From Allorhizobium undicola ORS 992 = ATCC 700741 (GTDB lineage Bacteria; Pseudomonadota; Alphaproteobacteria; Rhizobiales; Rhizobiaceae), in NCBI RefSeq assembly GCF_000621665.1, contig NZ_JHXQ01000001.1, positions 124,001 through 188,000 of the forward strand: 64,000 nt of DNA, in the 5' to 3' direction. Shown here piece by piece: positions 8,906 to 18,515 of this stretch. A program made the translations under genes and the position numbers. The notes beneath the pieces were generated by a model. The model saw only the letters and a list, made by a program, of their open reading frames with translations. It made no database searches and was not told the DNA's origin. Numbering within the stretch: position 1 is the stretch's first letter; every line of letters begins with the position of its first letter.

Positions 8906-10147
8906 TCAGGCTTTGTTAACCGTGATGGATCTGCGTTCGGCCAAAAGCGAAATCATGAAGACGCAGAAGCCGAGCACCGAAAGTGCGGCGCCCACATACC
9001 CTGTGGAGCCATAGCCGTAATGGGCAACAGCCAGTCCTCCAAGCCATGCGCCAAGCGCATTGGCAATGTTGAAGGCGGAGTGGTTGGAGGCGGCGGCCAG
9101 GGTCTGCGCGTCGGCTGCCACATCCATCAGCCTTGTCTGGACCGCCGGGCAGGCGGCAAAGCCGCAGCCGGTGAGAAACACGCAGATAAACAGCATGACG
9201 GGATTGGCCGCTGTCAGCGAAAACGTGGTCATCACCACCATGTTGAACACCTGCATTCCGCCGATCGTGCCTTTCAGCGAGTAATCGGCCAGCCGCGATC
9301 CCAGGATATTGCCGACATTCATGCCAATGCCGAAGACCACCAGAACCAGCGCCACCGTAGAGGCGGGCAGGCCCGCCGTATCGGTGGTGGTGCGGGCGAT
9401 ATAGCTGAAAATGGCAAAGAGCCCGCCAAAGCCGGTGGCGGCAATGGCCAGGTTGAACCAGACCTGCGGCCGCGTGAAAGCGCCAAGCTCCCGGCGGATG
9501 CTGGCGCTTTCCTCCACCTTGTCCCGCGCAAGGTTCAGACCGATGAGCAGGGCGGTCAAGGCGGCAATCGTCCCCACCAGCACAAAGGCGGATCGCCAGC
9601 TCAGCATCTGGCCGAAAAAGGTGGCGAGCGGCGTGCCGAGCAATGTCGCGACCGTCAGCCCCAGCATGACGCGGCCAACGGCGCTTGCCCGCCGGTTGGG
9701 CGCGGCCATGGAGGCCGCCACCAGCGAGGCCACCCCGAAATAGGCGCCATGCGGCAGGCCGGTGATGAAACGCAGCAGCGTGAAACTCAAAAAGCCGGGC
9801 GCAAACGCACTGGCAAGATTGCCCAGCGCAAACAGGCTCATCAGCCCGATCAGCAGCGTCTTGCGCGGCAGCCGCGCGGAAAGCACGGCGATGATCGGCG
9901 CGCCCACCACCACACCCAGCGCATAGGCGCTGATGACATGACCCGCCTCCGGCACGCTGACCCCGTAGCTTGCGGCCACATCCGGCAAAAGCCCCATGAT
10001 GGCGAATTCACCCGTGCCGATGCCAAAGCCGCCCACCGCCAGTGCAAGCTCGATCAGGGCCGCGGTTTTCCCGCTCACTGGCGCGGCATCGGCGTTTTCG
10101 GCCGCATCGGGCAAAGCCGCCTTCTCCTGCCGGAAGCTTTCATTCAT
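8906..10147 (-). CDS. MFS exporter, DHA1 family (AraJ/YdhP-like)
   Basis: A 413-residue major facilitator with about 12 hydrophobic helices. The motif-A segment between TM2 and TM3 reads SARLPRKTLLIGLM, and the FGIGTGEFAIMGLLPDVA start is typical of the AraJ/YdhP/NepI branch of proton-driven drug or sugar exporters. The N-terminal 30 residues are Ala/Glu-rich and cytoplasmic. Near the end, ASNHSAFNIANALGAWLGG is another family hallmark. It is monocistronic and divergent from the diacylglycerol-kinase-like gene, sharing a 260-bp intergenic region. The substrate is not predictable. Confidence 0.85.
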   Translation of the reverse strand: MNESFRQEKAALPDAAENADAAPVSGKTAALIELALAVGGFGIGTGEFAIMGLLPDVAASYGVSVPEAGHVISAYALGVVVGAPIIAVLSARLPRKTLLIGLMSLFALGNLASAFAPGFLSFTLLRFITGLPHGAYFGVASLVAASMAAPNRRASAVGRVMLGLTVATLLGTPLATFFGQMLSWRSAFVLVGTIAALTALLIGLNLARDKVEESASIRRELGAFTRPQVWFNLAIAATGFGGLFAIFSYIARTTTDTAGLPASTVALVLVVFGIGMNVGNILGSRLADYSLKGTIGGMQVFNMVVMTTFSLTAANPVMLFICVFLTGCGFAACPAVQTRLMDVAADAQTLAAASNHSAFNIANALGAWLGGLAVAHYGYGSTGYVGAALSVLGFCVFMISLLAERRSITVNKA

Positions 10148-10407
10148 TCGGTGGTCCTTTGCATGGGGCTGGCCCTCCCTCTGTTTCGCCAGGCATCCGC
10201 AGGCGCCGGGAAAGGCGAATCATATCTGTGAGGGTTGCATCTGTTTTTGCCTTTTATCATGCTTATATGCAGCGCAGTAACCCCGCCCCTGGCGCTGCAT
10301 GGCAGGTTTGCAACTTTTGCAGCCAAGCGGCGTTTTGCCCTTGATGCACCGGAGGCGAAAGATGATTGGTGCAATGTGTACCGCAAGGTTCCGAAACGCG
10401 AGGACAG

Positions 10408-11313
10408 ATGAAGATCAAGGCCGTTCTCAATCGTGATGGTGGTACGTTTCGCACCACGGATATGCAGGCTTATTGTGAGCGGGCGCACGCCGTGTTCAGT
10501 CAGGCCGGGCATGAGCTGGACTGCGCCGTCGTGGCTGGCAAGGACATAACGGGTGCCTTGAAAGAGGCCACCCATGGTGGCTACGATGCGCTGATTGCAG
10601 GCGGCGGCGACGGGACGATTTCAGGCGCGGCAGCCATTTGCTGGAAGGCGGGCATTCCGCTGGGCATCGTGCCTGCCGGAACGATGAACCTTTTTGCCCG
10701 CACGCTGAAATTGCCGCTCGACATCTGGCAGGTGCTGGAGACGCTTTCGAGCGCCGAGATCAAATCCGTGGACATCGCCTCCGCCAATGGCCATCCCTTC
10801 GTCCACCAGTTTTCCGCCGGTATGCACGCGCGCATGGTGCGCCTCAGAAACCGCATGGATTTCGCCTCCCGCCTTGGCAAGATGCGCGCCAGCGCCAGCG
10901 CGGCATTGAGCGTCATGCTCAACCCGCCGCGCTTCGACGTGGCTTTCGACATCAATGCCGATGGCAAGGTGGATCAGCGCGAGGTTTCGGCCATCTCTGT
11001 TTCCAATAATCCGATTGGCAGCAATCCGCTGTTTTATGCCGATGATGTCACCACCGGCCAGCTCGGCATCTATCTGGCCGCGCCGCTGGACACGGTGGGC
11101 GTGGTGGGGCTGGCGGTGGATATTTTACGCGGTCGCCTGCATGAGAACGAGGCCGTGACGGCGGCTGCCGCGCCGCTTCTCAAGCTGCATTTTCCACGGC
11201 TCAGAAAAGGCGCGGTCTGCGTGATCGATGGCGAATTGCTGCGGATGCCCCGCAACATCGAAATCAGGAGCCATCCGGGCGAGCTGAAAGTGCTGGTTCC
11301 AGCCGGTAGTTGA
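10408..11313 (+). CDS. Diacylglycerol kinase catalytic-domain protein
   Basis: A 301-residue lipid/sphingosine-kinase-like protein (DAGK_cat fold). The nucleotide-binding motif GGGDGTISGAA is at about residue 65 and PAGTMNLFART follows at about 90, where most relatives have GTGNDFAR-like sequence. A C-terminal beta domain completes the YegS/DgkB-type layout. The ATG at 10408 is chosen because GAGG lies just upstream; an in-frame TTG at 10366 would add residues not expected for the family. It probably phosphorylates a membrane lipid, but the substrate (diacylglycerol, other lipid) is inferred only from family. It is a lone gene between the MFS exporter and the opp operon end. Confidence 0.85.
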   Translation: MKIKAVLNRDGGTFRTTDMQAYCERAHAVFSQAGHELDCAVVAGKDITGALKEATHGGYDALIAGGGDGTISGAAAICWKAGIPLGIVPAGTMNLFARTLKLPLDIWQVLETLSSAEIKSVDIASANGHPFVHQFSAGMHARMVRLRNRMDFASRLGKMRASASAALSVMLNPPRFDVAFDINADGKVDQREVSAISVSNNPIGSNPLFYADDVTTGQLGIYLAAPLDTVGVVGLAVDILRGRLHENEAVTAAAAPLLKLHFPRLRKGAVCVIDGELLRMPRNIEIRSHPGELKVLVPAGS

Positions 11314-11364
11314 GCGGGACGCCATGGTTCACGGCGCCCCGCACCTTCACAGGGTGTCCGAATC

Positions 11365-12969
11365 TCAGTGGGTAAAGGCGGCGGCGATCAGCGCTTTGGT
11401 ATAGTCCTGGGCCGGGCTTTCGAAAATCTCCCGCGTCGGGCCTTCCTCAACGATTTTGCCATTCTTCATCACGATCACATGGTCTGAAATCGCCTTGATG
11501 ACCGAAAGGTCGTGGCTGATGAACACATAGGAAAGATCGTGTTTCTGTTGCAGGTCGCGCAACAGCTCGATCACCTGCCGCTGGACGGAACGGTCCAGCG
11601 CCGAGGTGGGCTCGTCGAGAATGACCACCTTCGGCTTGAGAATCATCGAGCGGGCAATGGCGATGCGCTGACGCTGGCCGCCGGAAAACTCGTGCGGATA
11701 GCGGTTGCGCGCGGCCGGGTCCAGCCCCACCTCCACCAGTGCGGCGATGGCGCGCTGGTCGCGTTCGGCCTTGGAAAGCTGCGGTTCGTGAACGTAAAGC
11801 CCTTCGGTGATGATCTCGCCCACCGTCTGGCGGGGCGAAAGCGACCCATAGGGATCCTGAAACACAAGCTGCATCCGCTTGCGGTAGGGCCGCATTCCCG
11901 CACGGTCGAGGCCGGAAATATCCGTGGTCTCGAAGCTGAAACGGCCCTGTGCGTGCAGAAGCTTGAGCAGCGCCCGGCCAAGCGTGGATTTTCCCGATCC
12001 CGATTCACCGACAATGCCAATGGTCTGGCCCTGCCGCAGCGTCAGGTTGACGTGATCCACTGCCCGGAACTGTCTGGCCGTCTTGAACAGCAGCCCTGAG
12101 CTGATGTCGAAATCCACCACGACATTCCTGCCTTCCAGCACCACGGGTGCGGTGGGGGCAGGGGGCTGTTTTTCACCGCTCGGTTCGGCTGCCAGCAGCA
12201 TTTTCGTGTAGTCGGCCTGCGGTCGCTCGAAAATATCGTCGCGGCTGCCCTGTTCCACCACCTCGCCGCGCCGCATGACGATCACCCGGTCGGCGACGTG
12301 TTTCACCACGCCGAGATCGTGGGTGATCAACACGATGGCCATGCCGAAACGCTTTTGCAGATCGGCAAGAAGGTCGAGGATCTGCGCCTGAATGGTAACA
12401 TCCAGCGCGGTGGTCGGCTCGTCGGCAATCAGCAGGTCCGGCTCGTTGGCGAGCGCCATGGCAATCATTACGCGCTGGCGCTGGCCGCCGGAAAGCTCGT
12501 GCGGATAGCTGTCGATGCGCCGTTCCGGTTCGGGAATGCCCACGAGCGTCAGAAGTTCGAGAACCCTTTTGCGGGCCTCAGCCTTCTTCATGCCGCGATG
12601 GTGGATCAAGGGCTCGGCAATCTGCTTGCCGACCGTGTAAAGCGGGTCCAGCGAGGTCATCGGCTCCTGGAAGATCATGGTGATCCTTGCGCCGCGCACG
12701 CTGTTCAGGGTCTGGAGGCTGGCGCCCACCATTTCCGTTTCGCCATAGCGGGCAGAGCCGGAAACCTGCCCGTTGGCGGCCAGAAGGCCCATGATCGCCA
12801 TCATGGTCTGGCTCTTGCCGGAGCCGGATTCGCCGACGATGGCAAGCGTTTCGCCCTTTCTCACCTCGTAGCTCACGCCTTTCACCGCCTGCACCTCGCC
12901 ATCCGGCGTGGTGAAGCTGACCTTGAGATCCTTGACGGCAAGGACGGTGTCGTTCTGTGTCTTGTCCAT
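11365..12969 (-). CDS. Oligopeptide ABC importer, fused double ATPase (OppD-OppF type)
   Basis: Energises the importer encoded by the three genes upstream. The 534 residues contain two complete ATPase modules. The first has Walker [10 protein letters not shown], signature [15 protein letters not shown] and Walker [13 protein letters not shown]. The second has [30 protein letters not shown] and [12 protein letters not shown]. Canonical Opp/Dpp systems use two separate proteins (D and F), while YejF-type systems have this fusion. The C-terminal oligopeptide-transporter extension of the first half is shortened. The start at 12969 lies 3 bases past the oppC stop, so this is the last gene of the operon. 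Confidence 0.92.
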   Translation of the reverse strand: MDKTQNDTVLAVKDLKVSFTTPDGEVQAVKGVSYEVRKGETLAIVGESGSGKSQTMMAIMGLLAANGQVSGSARYGETEMVGASLQTLNSVRGARITMIFQEPMTSLDPLYTVGKQIAEPLIHHRGMKKAEARKRVLELLTLVGIPEPERRIDSYPHELSGGQRQRVMIAMALANEPDLLIADEPTTALDVTIQAQILDLLADLQKRFGMAIVLITHDLGVVKHVADRVIVMRRGEVVEQGSRDDIFERPQADYTKMLLAAEPSGEKQPPAPTAPVVLEGRNVVVDFDISSGLLFKTARQFRAVDHVNLTLRQGQTIGIVGESGSGKSTLGRALLKLLHAQGRFSFETTDISGLDRAGMRPYRKRMQLVFQDPYGSLSPRQTVGEIITEGLYVHEPQLSKAERDQRAIAALVEVGLDPAARNRYPHEFSGGQRQRIAIARSMILKPKVVILDEPTSALDRSVQRQVIELLRDLQQKHDLSYVFISHDLSVIKAISDHVIVMKNGKIVEEGPTREIFESPAQDYTKALIAAAFTH

Positions 12970-12971
12970 GC

Positions 12972-14105
12972 TTATCGGTCCTTCGGGTCGAGCGCGTCAC
13001 GCAGGCCATCGCCAACGAAATTCAGCGAAAACAGCGTGAGAACGAAGAAGATCGCCGGGAAGATCAGCAGCCATGGCGCATTTTGCATGTTGCGCGCGCC
13101 TTCCGAGATCAGCGTGCCCCAGCTTGCCAGCGGCGCCTGAACGCCAAGGCCAAGGAAGGAAAGAAAGCTTTCCGTCAGGATCACATGCGGCACCACCACG
13201 GTGACGAACACGATGACCGGCCCCACCGTGTTGGGAATGATGTGGCGGCGGATGATCTGCCAATCGGTCAATCCCAGCGCCTGGGCGGCGCCCACGAATT
13301 CGCGGCGTTTGAGGGAGAGCGTCTGGCCGCGCACGATGCGGGCCATTTCCAGCCATTGCACCGCGCCGATGACAATGAAGATCAGCCAGATCGACCGGCC
13401 GAAAAACACCACCATGACCACGACGAGAAAAACGAAGGGCAGGGAATAGAGAATTTCGACAATGCGCATCATCACATTGTCCACCCGACCGCCGAGATAG
13501 CCGGAGGTGGCGCCATAGACCACGCCGATGCCAAGCGAAACGAGGCTGGCTGCAAGGCCGACGGCAATGGAAATCTGCCCGCCCAGCATGACGCGCACCA
13601 GAAGGTCACGGCCATTGCTGTCGGTGCCGAAGGGGAAATATTCCTGCGACACATGGCCCGTCAGCACCATGGAGAGCTGATCGGGCGCGGTCTCGGCGAT
13701 TTTCGTATCCTTGAACTCGTTCACCCGGTCGAAATAGCGCACGCTGCGCTCGTCGATCGGGCGGTTGGAGGACACTTTGGCGGTGAAGATTCCCGCCTTG
13801 ACCTCGAAGCTTTCCAGCAGCAGGCGTGCCCTTTTGGCGGCGCTATCGGCCACGTCATGCAGGGTTTCCGGGTTGGGAAAGGGCTTGAGGCTCGGCGCGA
13901 CCGATACATAGGACGGAAACACCTGGTCATAGGCGTGCGAGGAAAACAGCGGCCCGACAAAGGAGAACAGCGCGATCAGCAGCAGCATGACGCTGCCGCC
14001 CATGGCGGCCTTGTTGCGGCGGAAGCGCAGCAGGGCAAGCTGGCCCAGGCTGCGGCCTTCAATTTGCGGCGCAGCGGCAGGCGCGGAGGTGGAAATATCA
14101 GTCAT
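12972..14105 (-). CDS. oppC: Oligopeptide ABC permease, OppC type
   Basis: Second transmembrane subunit of the peptide importer, 377 residues. The BPD permease domain includes the EAA loop region (GAAQALGLTDWQIIRRHIIPN), which docks on the ATPase. Between TM1 and the core domain is a long periplasmic segment (about residues 50-150); E. coli OppC is near 300 residues, so this loop accounts for the extra length. The start at 14105 gives a Ser/Ala/Pro-rich cytoplasmic tail and an 8-base overlap with oppB, indicating translational coupling. A longer frame from 14177 would lie inside oppB and is unlikely. Confidence 0.9.
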   Translation of the reverse strand: MTDISTSAPAAAPQIEGRSLGQLALLRFRRNKAAMGGSVMLLLIALFSFVGPLFSSHAYDQVFPSYVSVAPSLKPFPNPETLHDVADSAAKRARLLLESFEVKAGIFTAKVSSNRPIDERSVRYFDRVNEFKDTKIAETAPDQLSMVLTGHVSQEYFPFGTDSNGRDLLVRVMLGGQISIAVGLAASLVSLGIGVVYGATSGYLGGRVDNVMMRIVEILYSLPFVFLVVVMVVFFGRSIWLIFIVIGAVQWLEMARIVRGQTLSLKRREFVGAAQALGLTDWQIIRRHIIPNTVGPVIVFVTVVVPHVILTESFLSFLGLGVQAPLASWGTLISEGARNMQNAPWLLIFPAIFFVLTLFSLNFVGDGLRDALDPKDR

Positions 14106-15021
14106 GGCGGACCCTCGGATCGAGAAGGCCATAGGCAATATCGACCAACAGGTTGAAGACGATGACGAACACGGCAACCAGAACCACGGTGGCCATGACC
14201 AGCGGATAGTCGCGGTTCAGCGCGCCGATCACGAAAAAGCGGCCAACGCCGGGAATGGTGAAAATGCTTTCCACCACGGCGGAACCGGTGAGAAGGGCGG
14301 CCGCCGCCGGCGCCAGATAGGAAACGACCGGCAGCATGGCGCCGCGCAGCGCGTGGGTGATGACGACGACCCGCGATGGCAGGCCGTAAGCCTTGGCGGT
14401 GCGGATATGGTCGGTGTGCAGCGCCTCGATCATCGAGCCGCGTGTCAGCCGCGCAATCACCGCCACCTGCGGCAGGGCGAGCACGGTGATGGGCAGGGCG
14501 AGGAAGTAGAGCGAGCCGTCCCCCCAGCCGCCCGCGGGCAGCCAGGCCAGCATCAGCGCGAAGATCAGCGTCAGCACCGGCCCCATCACGAAATTGGGCA
14601 CAGTTACGCCAATGGTGGCAAAGGTCATCAGCACGAAATCGATAATGCCGTTTTGCCGAAGCGCGGCAATCGTGCCAAGGATCACGCCGCCCACCAGCGC
14701 CAGAAGCAGTGCCGTGCCGCCAAGCTGCACGGAATAGGGCAGCGCCTGGCCGATCAACTGGGAAACCGTATTGTCCTTATAGATGAAGCTTGGCCCGAAA
14801 TCGCCCTGCACGGCATTGGAAACATAGGTGATATACTGTTTCCACAGCGGCTGATCGAGCTGATAGGTCTTCATCAGGTTCGCCATGATGTCTGGCGGCA
14901 GCGGACGTTCGAGATCGAACGGACCGCCCGGCGCCATGCGCATCAGGAAAAACGAGATGGTAATGACGAGAAACAGCGTTGGCACCGCGCTCGCCAGTCT
15001 TCGCAGAACGAAATTGATCAT
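14098..15021 (-). CDS. oppB: Oligopeptide ABC permease, OppB type
   Basis: First transmembrane subunit of the peptide importer, 307 residues, matching E. coli OppB length. The start region MINFVLRRLASAVPTLFLV aligns with the conserved OppB N-terminus, so 15021 is preferred over an upstream ATG at 15069 that has its GGGAG directly against it. The EAA motif AKAYGLPSRVVVITHALRGA lies near residue 200, with about six membrane helices. It is 61 bases downstream of the binding-protein gene and overlaps oppC. Confidence 0.92.
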   Translation of the reverse strand: MINFVLRRLASAVPTLFLVITISFFLMRMAPGGPFDLERPLPPDIMANLMKTYQLDQPLWKQYITYVSNAVQGDFGPSFIYKDNTVSQLIGQALPYSVQLGGTALLLALVGGVILGTIAALRQNGIIDFVLMTFATIGVTVPNFVMGPVLTLIFALMLAWLPAGGWGDGSLYFLALPITVLALPQVAVIARLTRGSMIEALHTDHIRTAKAYGLPSRVVVITHALRGAMLPVVSYLAPAAAALLTGSAVVESIFTIPGVGRFFVIGALNRDYPLVMATVVLVAVFVIVFNLLVDIAYGLLDPRVRHD

Positions 15022-15082
15022 GGATAATAGCAGACGCGCGACAGGTCTATCTGACCTATCGCGCGTCATCTCCCGTTCGCTG

Positions 15083-16681
15083 TTACCTGGAAACGCTCAG
15101 ATACTTGGAATAATGCTCGTTGACGGGGTTGTTGCCCCAGCCGGAAACCTTGCTGGAAACCAGCCACAGATTTGCGCTGTTCATCAACGGCGCCACCGGC
15201 TGCTCGTCCACCAGGATCTGCTCGGCCTTGTGCATCAGCTCCATGCGCGCCTTCACGTCCTTTTCGTCATAGGACTTCTTCATCAGCGCGTCGAATTCCG
15301 CATTGTTCCAGTGCGCGTAGTTGAAGCTGGTATTGGTGCTGAGCGTCAGCGCCAGGAAGTTTTCCGGATCGGCATAGTCGGCACTCCAGCCGGCGCGGGC
15401 CACGGAGAACTTGCCGCCTTCCTTCAGGTAGGAATAGTGCGAGGCCACGTCGAGGTTTACCAGCGACACCTTGGCGCCGAAAGTGGTCTTCCACATATCG
15501 GCAATGGCGGTGGCCACACGCTCATGATTGGTGTTGGTGTTGTAGCGGATTTCCAGGTTGAGCGGCTTGCCGCCCTTGCCGTAACCGGCCTCCTTCATCA
15601 GCTCCACGGCCTTGTCTTCGCGGTCGATCTGCGAAAGTCCGGCGAAATCGGGCTGCGGCGGCTTTTCATAACCTTCCATGCCCGGAGGCACCATGGAATA
15701 GAGCGGTAGCTGCGCGCCGGAATAGATTTCGTTCGACAGGAAGTCACGGTCGATCGCCATGGACAGCGCCTTGCGCACGCGCACGTCGCTCATCGGCTCC
15801 TGGCGGGTGTCGAAGGCATAGTAATAGGTCGCAAGACCCGGATCGACATGGACCTGATCCTTGTAGAGATCCCGCAGGCGCTTCAACTGGTCGGCGGAGA
15901 AGTTGTAGGTCACGTCCAGTTCGCCGGCTTCGAAGCGGCGCACGGCGGCGGCATCGTCTTCGATCGGGTAGAAGATCACCTTGTCCAGCTTGACGTTCTT
16001 GGCGTCCCAGTACTGGTCGTTCTTCACGACGGTCAGGTTGTCGTTCGGCACATGCGATTGCAGCTTGAAGGCGCCGTTATTGACCATATTGCCCGGCTTG
16101 ACCCACTGGTCGCCGAATTTTTCCACATTGGCCTTGTTGACCGGCAGGGCGGTGTAATGCGCCATCAGTTGCAGGAAATAGGGCGTGGCGCGCTCCAGCG
16201 TGATTTCCAGCGTCTTGGCGTCGATCACCTTCACGCCAAGCTGATCCAGCGGCATCTTGCCGGTGTTGACGGCCTCGGCATTCTTGATGGGGTAAAGCAG
16301 GTTTGCATATTCGGCGGCGTTTTTCGGATCTTCCAGACGGCGCATGGCAAACTGGAAGTCTTCAGCCGTGACCGGCGAGCCATCCGACCACTTGGCGCTG
16401 TCACGAATCTTGAAGGTATAGACGGTGCCGTCATCGGAAAGCTTCCAGCTTTCGGCGGCCCCTGCAATGATGTTGCCGTTCGCATCGTGGACGGTCAGGC
16501 CTTCGAACAGGTCGTAAATGACGAAGCCTTCGATATCGATTGAAATATGGGCGGGGTCCAGCGATTTGGGCTCTCCCCCATTGCCGCGATGCAATACAGC
16601 TTCTGCGAGTGCCTGACTTGCGCCGAACAATAGCGCACCGGCGAGGAGGGTTGTAGCCAATCGGGATTTAAAGTGATTCAT
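15083..16681 (-). CDS. oppA: Periplasmic oligopeptide-binding protein, OppA type
   Basis: Captures peptides in the periplasm for the OppBC/ATPase importer. The protein is 532 residues (E. coli OppA 543) with a Sec signal peptide (MNHFKSRLATTLLAGALLFG, cleavage after ALA near residue 27). Family features include GGEPKSLDPAHISIDIEGF, SDGSPVTAEDFQFAMRRLEDP and VRKALSMAIDRD. The ATG at 16681 has the strong site AAGGAG 6-11 bases upstream, whereas further in-frame extension would run into non-coding sequence. It is the first gene of a four-gene operon; the 345-bp upstream region holds three perfect palindromes that may control it. Confidence 0.93.
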   Translation of the reverse strand: MNHFKSRLATTLLAGALLFGASQALAEAVLHRGNGGEPKSLDPAHISIDIEGFVIYDLFEGLTVHDANGNIIAGAAESWKLSDDGTVYTFKIRDSAKWSDGSPVTAEDFQFAMRRLEDPKNAAEYANLLYPIKNAEAVNTGKMPLDQLGVKVIDAKTLEITLERATPYFLQLMAHYTALPVNKANVEKFGDQWVKPGNMVNNGAFKLQSHVPNDNLTVVKNDQYWDAKNVKLDKVIFYPIEDDAAAVRRFEAGELDVTYNFSADQLKRLRDLYKDQVHVDPGLATYYYAFDTRQEPMSDVRVRKALSMAIDRDFLSNEIYSGAQLPLYSMVPPGMEGYEKPPQPDFAGLSQIDREDKAVELMKEAGYGKGGKPLNLEIRYNTNTNHERVATAIADMWKTTFGAKVSLVNLDVASHYSYLKEGGKFSVARAGWSADYADPENFLALTLSTNTSFNYAHWNNAEFDALMKKSYDEKDVKARMELMHKAEQILVDEQPVAPLMNSANLWLVSSKVSGWGNNPVNEHYSKYLSVSR

Positions 16682-16860
16682 TTTTGTTCTCCTTCCCCTT
16701 CTGGATAGGGTTCGGGAGCCGAACAAATTTGAATTCTGCCCAAAAAACAACCCCTGCCTCAAATAAACTTCGTCAAAAAGCGGCGCGTTTTTGGCTATCA
16801 TGCGGCATTCAAACGATTTTTTTCGCGGCTTAACCGCATGATCGCGAAATTTTACCGGTT

Positions 16861-16912
16861 GGAAAACATGTTTTCCACACAAGTGTATACAGTTTGTGGG
16901 GCTTACGTAAGC
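16861..16912. promoter_or_regulatory. Cluster of three perfect palindromes upstream of oppA
   Basis: Within 52 bases there are GGAAAACATGTTTTCC (16861-16876), TGTATACA (16884-16891) and GCTTACGTAAGC (16901-16912). All three are perfect. They lie about 180-230 bases upstream of the oppA start and beyond the stop of the glutamine-synthetase-like gene. TGTATACA resembles half of GntR/FCD-type operators. They are probably transcription-factor sites for the opp operon; the factors are unknown. The rest of 16682-17027 shows no coding signal. Confidence 0.5.
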
Positions 16913-17027
16913 ATGAGTGCGACGCGACGACGCAAGCACGCCCGACGCAGGCCCGTGCGCGCTGCGGACAGGACGATGCATCGCTGCGTCTTCACGGTGC
17001 AACTTCGGCGATAGGGCGGGGTGAAGG

Positions 17028-18383
17028 TCAGATGCGCGGCAGATAGCTGCGATAATCGAAGTCAGATACGGTGCGCAGGTAGGCCAGCGCCTCCTTGTGC
17101 TTCGTTTCGCCATAGAGCCGCTGGTAATCGGCGCCGAAAATATCGGCAATGAAAGCGGAGTTGTTGAAACGGCGCACGGCGGTCAGGAAGTCATGGGTCA
17201 GAAGCGGGCAATCCGGCTCCTGTCCGGGGGCGGTTTGCGGGCCGGGATCGAGATTTTCGTCCAGCCCCCGCAATATGCCGCCGAGAATGGCGGCCAGCAT
17301 CAGATGCGGATTGGCATCCGCCCCCGCCACGCGGTGTTCCACCCGCGCAGCCGGACCATCGCGCTCGGGTATGCGAATGGCGGTGCCGCGATGGCCAAAG
17401 CCCCAGTTGATCTTGTCCGGCGCAAAGGAGCCCGGCTGGAAGCGGCGATAGGAATTGGCAAAGGGCGCGAAGATCAGCTGGGTTTCCGCCATGGTCTGCA
17501 ACAATCCGGCTGTCACGGATTTCAGCATCACCGGATCGCCCCCGGCGGCATCGAGAATATTGCGGCCTTGGCTGTCGATCAGGCTGACATGCACATGCAG
17601 GCCGGAACCGGCCTCGCCCGTATAGGGCTTGGCCATGCAGGTGGATTTCAGGCCATGCCGCAGCGCCGCGAATTCGGCCACCCGCTTGAGGTAGATGCAG
17701 TCATCGGCTGCCGCCATGGCATCGGGCCGGTGCAGCAGGTTTACCTCGAACTGGCCGGGGCCGAATTCCGCCGTGGTGGCATCCGCAGGCAGGCCCATGG
17801 CGTTGCAATAGTCGCGCACCGTGTCCAGATAGGCCTCCATGGCGGCGGTGGCGCGCATGTCGTAAAGCTGGAAGCCATTGGCCTCACCGCGATAGGTCAG
17901 CGGTTTGGGCGGCATGGGGCGGCCAAGCTCGCGCCAGTTTCCGTCCAGCACGTAGAATTCAAGCTCGGTTGCCACCACCGGCGTCAGGCCCCGTTGCCGG
18001 AAGCGGTCCAGCACCCGCGCCAGAATGGCGCGCGGACAGACGAAATAAGGCGCGCCTGAAAGATCGTGCATCGTGGCCAGCACCTGTTTCGAGCCCTTCG
18101 GGCCCCAGGGCAGGGCGGCAAGCGAGCGGCGGTCCGGCACGCAAATGCCATCGGGATCGCCCAGCGTCAGCGAAATGCCGGTAATGTCGTCATTGTCATC
18201 GCCCCAGATGTCCAGCGACTGGGTGGAGGAGGGCAGGCGCACGCTGTTTTTCCAGACCTTTTCCTCCGCCGAAAGCGGGATCATCTTGCCGCGCAGATCA
18301 CCGTTCATGCCAACCAGCAGCACCTCGATGCGGGCATTCGGGTCGGTGTCGCAGGAAGGGTCGCTATGGCCGGTCTGTGTCAT
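17028..18383 (-). CDS. Glutamine-synthetase family protein (gamma-glutamylpolyamine synthetase-like)
   Basis: A 451-residue class with the GS fold. Metal and glutamate-site motifs are visible: ATELEFYVLDG, AEFGPGQFEVNLLH, AGSGLHVHVSL and NSYRRFQPGSFAPDKINWGF. The NSYRR-type motif and the lack of the classical adenylylation Tyr loop fit the PuuA/GlnA3 branch that joins glutamate to amines, rather than GlnA. Its divergent neighbour is a class III aminotransferase of the putrescine/diamine type, supporting a role in polyamine use as nitrogen source. The start at 18383 is preferred to an in-frame GTG at 18422 because family proteins rarely extend further. The amine substrate is inferred, not shown. 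Confidence 0.85.
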   Translation of the reverse strand: MTQTGHSDPSCDTDPNARIEVLLVGMNGDLRGKMIPLSAEEKVWKNSVRLPSSTQSLDIWGDDNDDITGISLTLGDPDGICVPDRRSLAALPWGPKGSKQVLATMHDLSGAPYFVCPRAILARVLDRFRQRGLTPVVATELEFYVLDGNWRELGRPMPPKPLTYRGEANGFQLYDMRATAAMEAYLDTVRDYCNAMGLPADATTAEFGPGQFEVNLLHRPDAMAAADDCIYLKRVAEFAALRHGLKSTCMAKPYTGEAGSGLHVHVSLIDSQGRNILDAAGGDPVMLKSVTAGLLQTMAETQLIFAPFANSYRRFQPGSFAPDKINWGFGHRGTAIRIPERDGPAARVEHRVAGADANPHLMLAAILGGILRGLDENLDPGPQTAPGQEPDCPLLTHDFLTAVRRFNNSAFIADIFGADYQRLYGETKHKEALAYLRTVSDFDYRSYLPRI

Positions 18384-18515
18384 GGAAAGGTCCGCTGGAT
18401 GGTGAAGCCGGGCGCTTGCCAAAGCGTGGCGCGCCCTTCATGCTCGTAAAGGATAAAACACGCCGTTTCAATTCTCCTGCCGCAAGGCGGAGGATTGCGC
18501 TCAAGGAATGCCCGC

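Noticed and set aside
8819..10231. 470-codon plus-strand frame
   Set aside because: Opposite the MFS gene with 12 helices. The product is rich in His, Gln, Arg and Gly, a mark of an antisense shadow.
12957..15027. Two long plus-strand frames (399 and 346 codons)
   Set aside because: They mirror oppC and oppB. The products are of low-complexity His/Gln/Asp type without family features.
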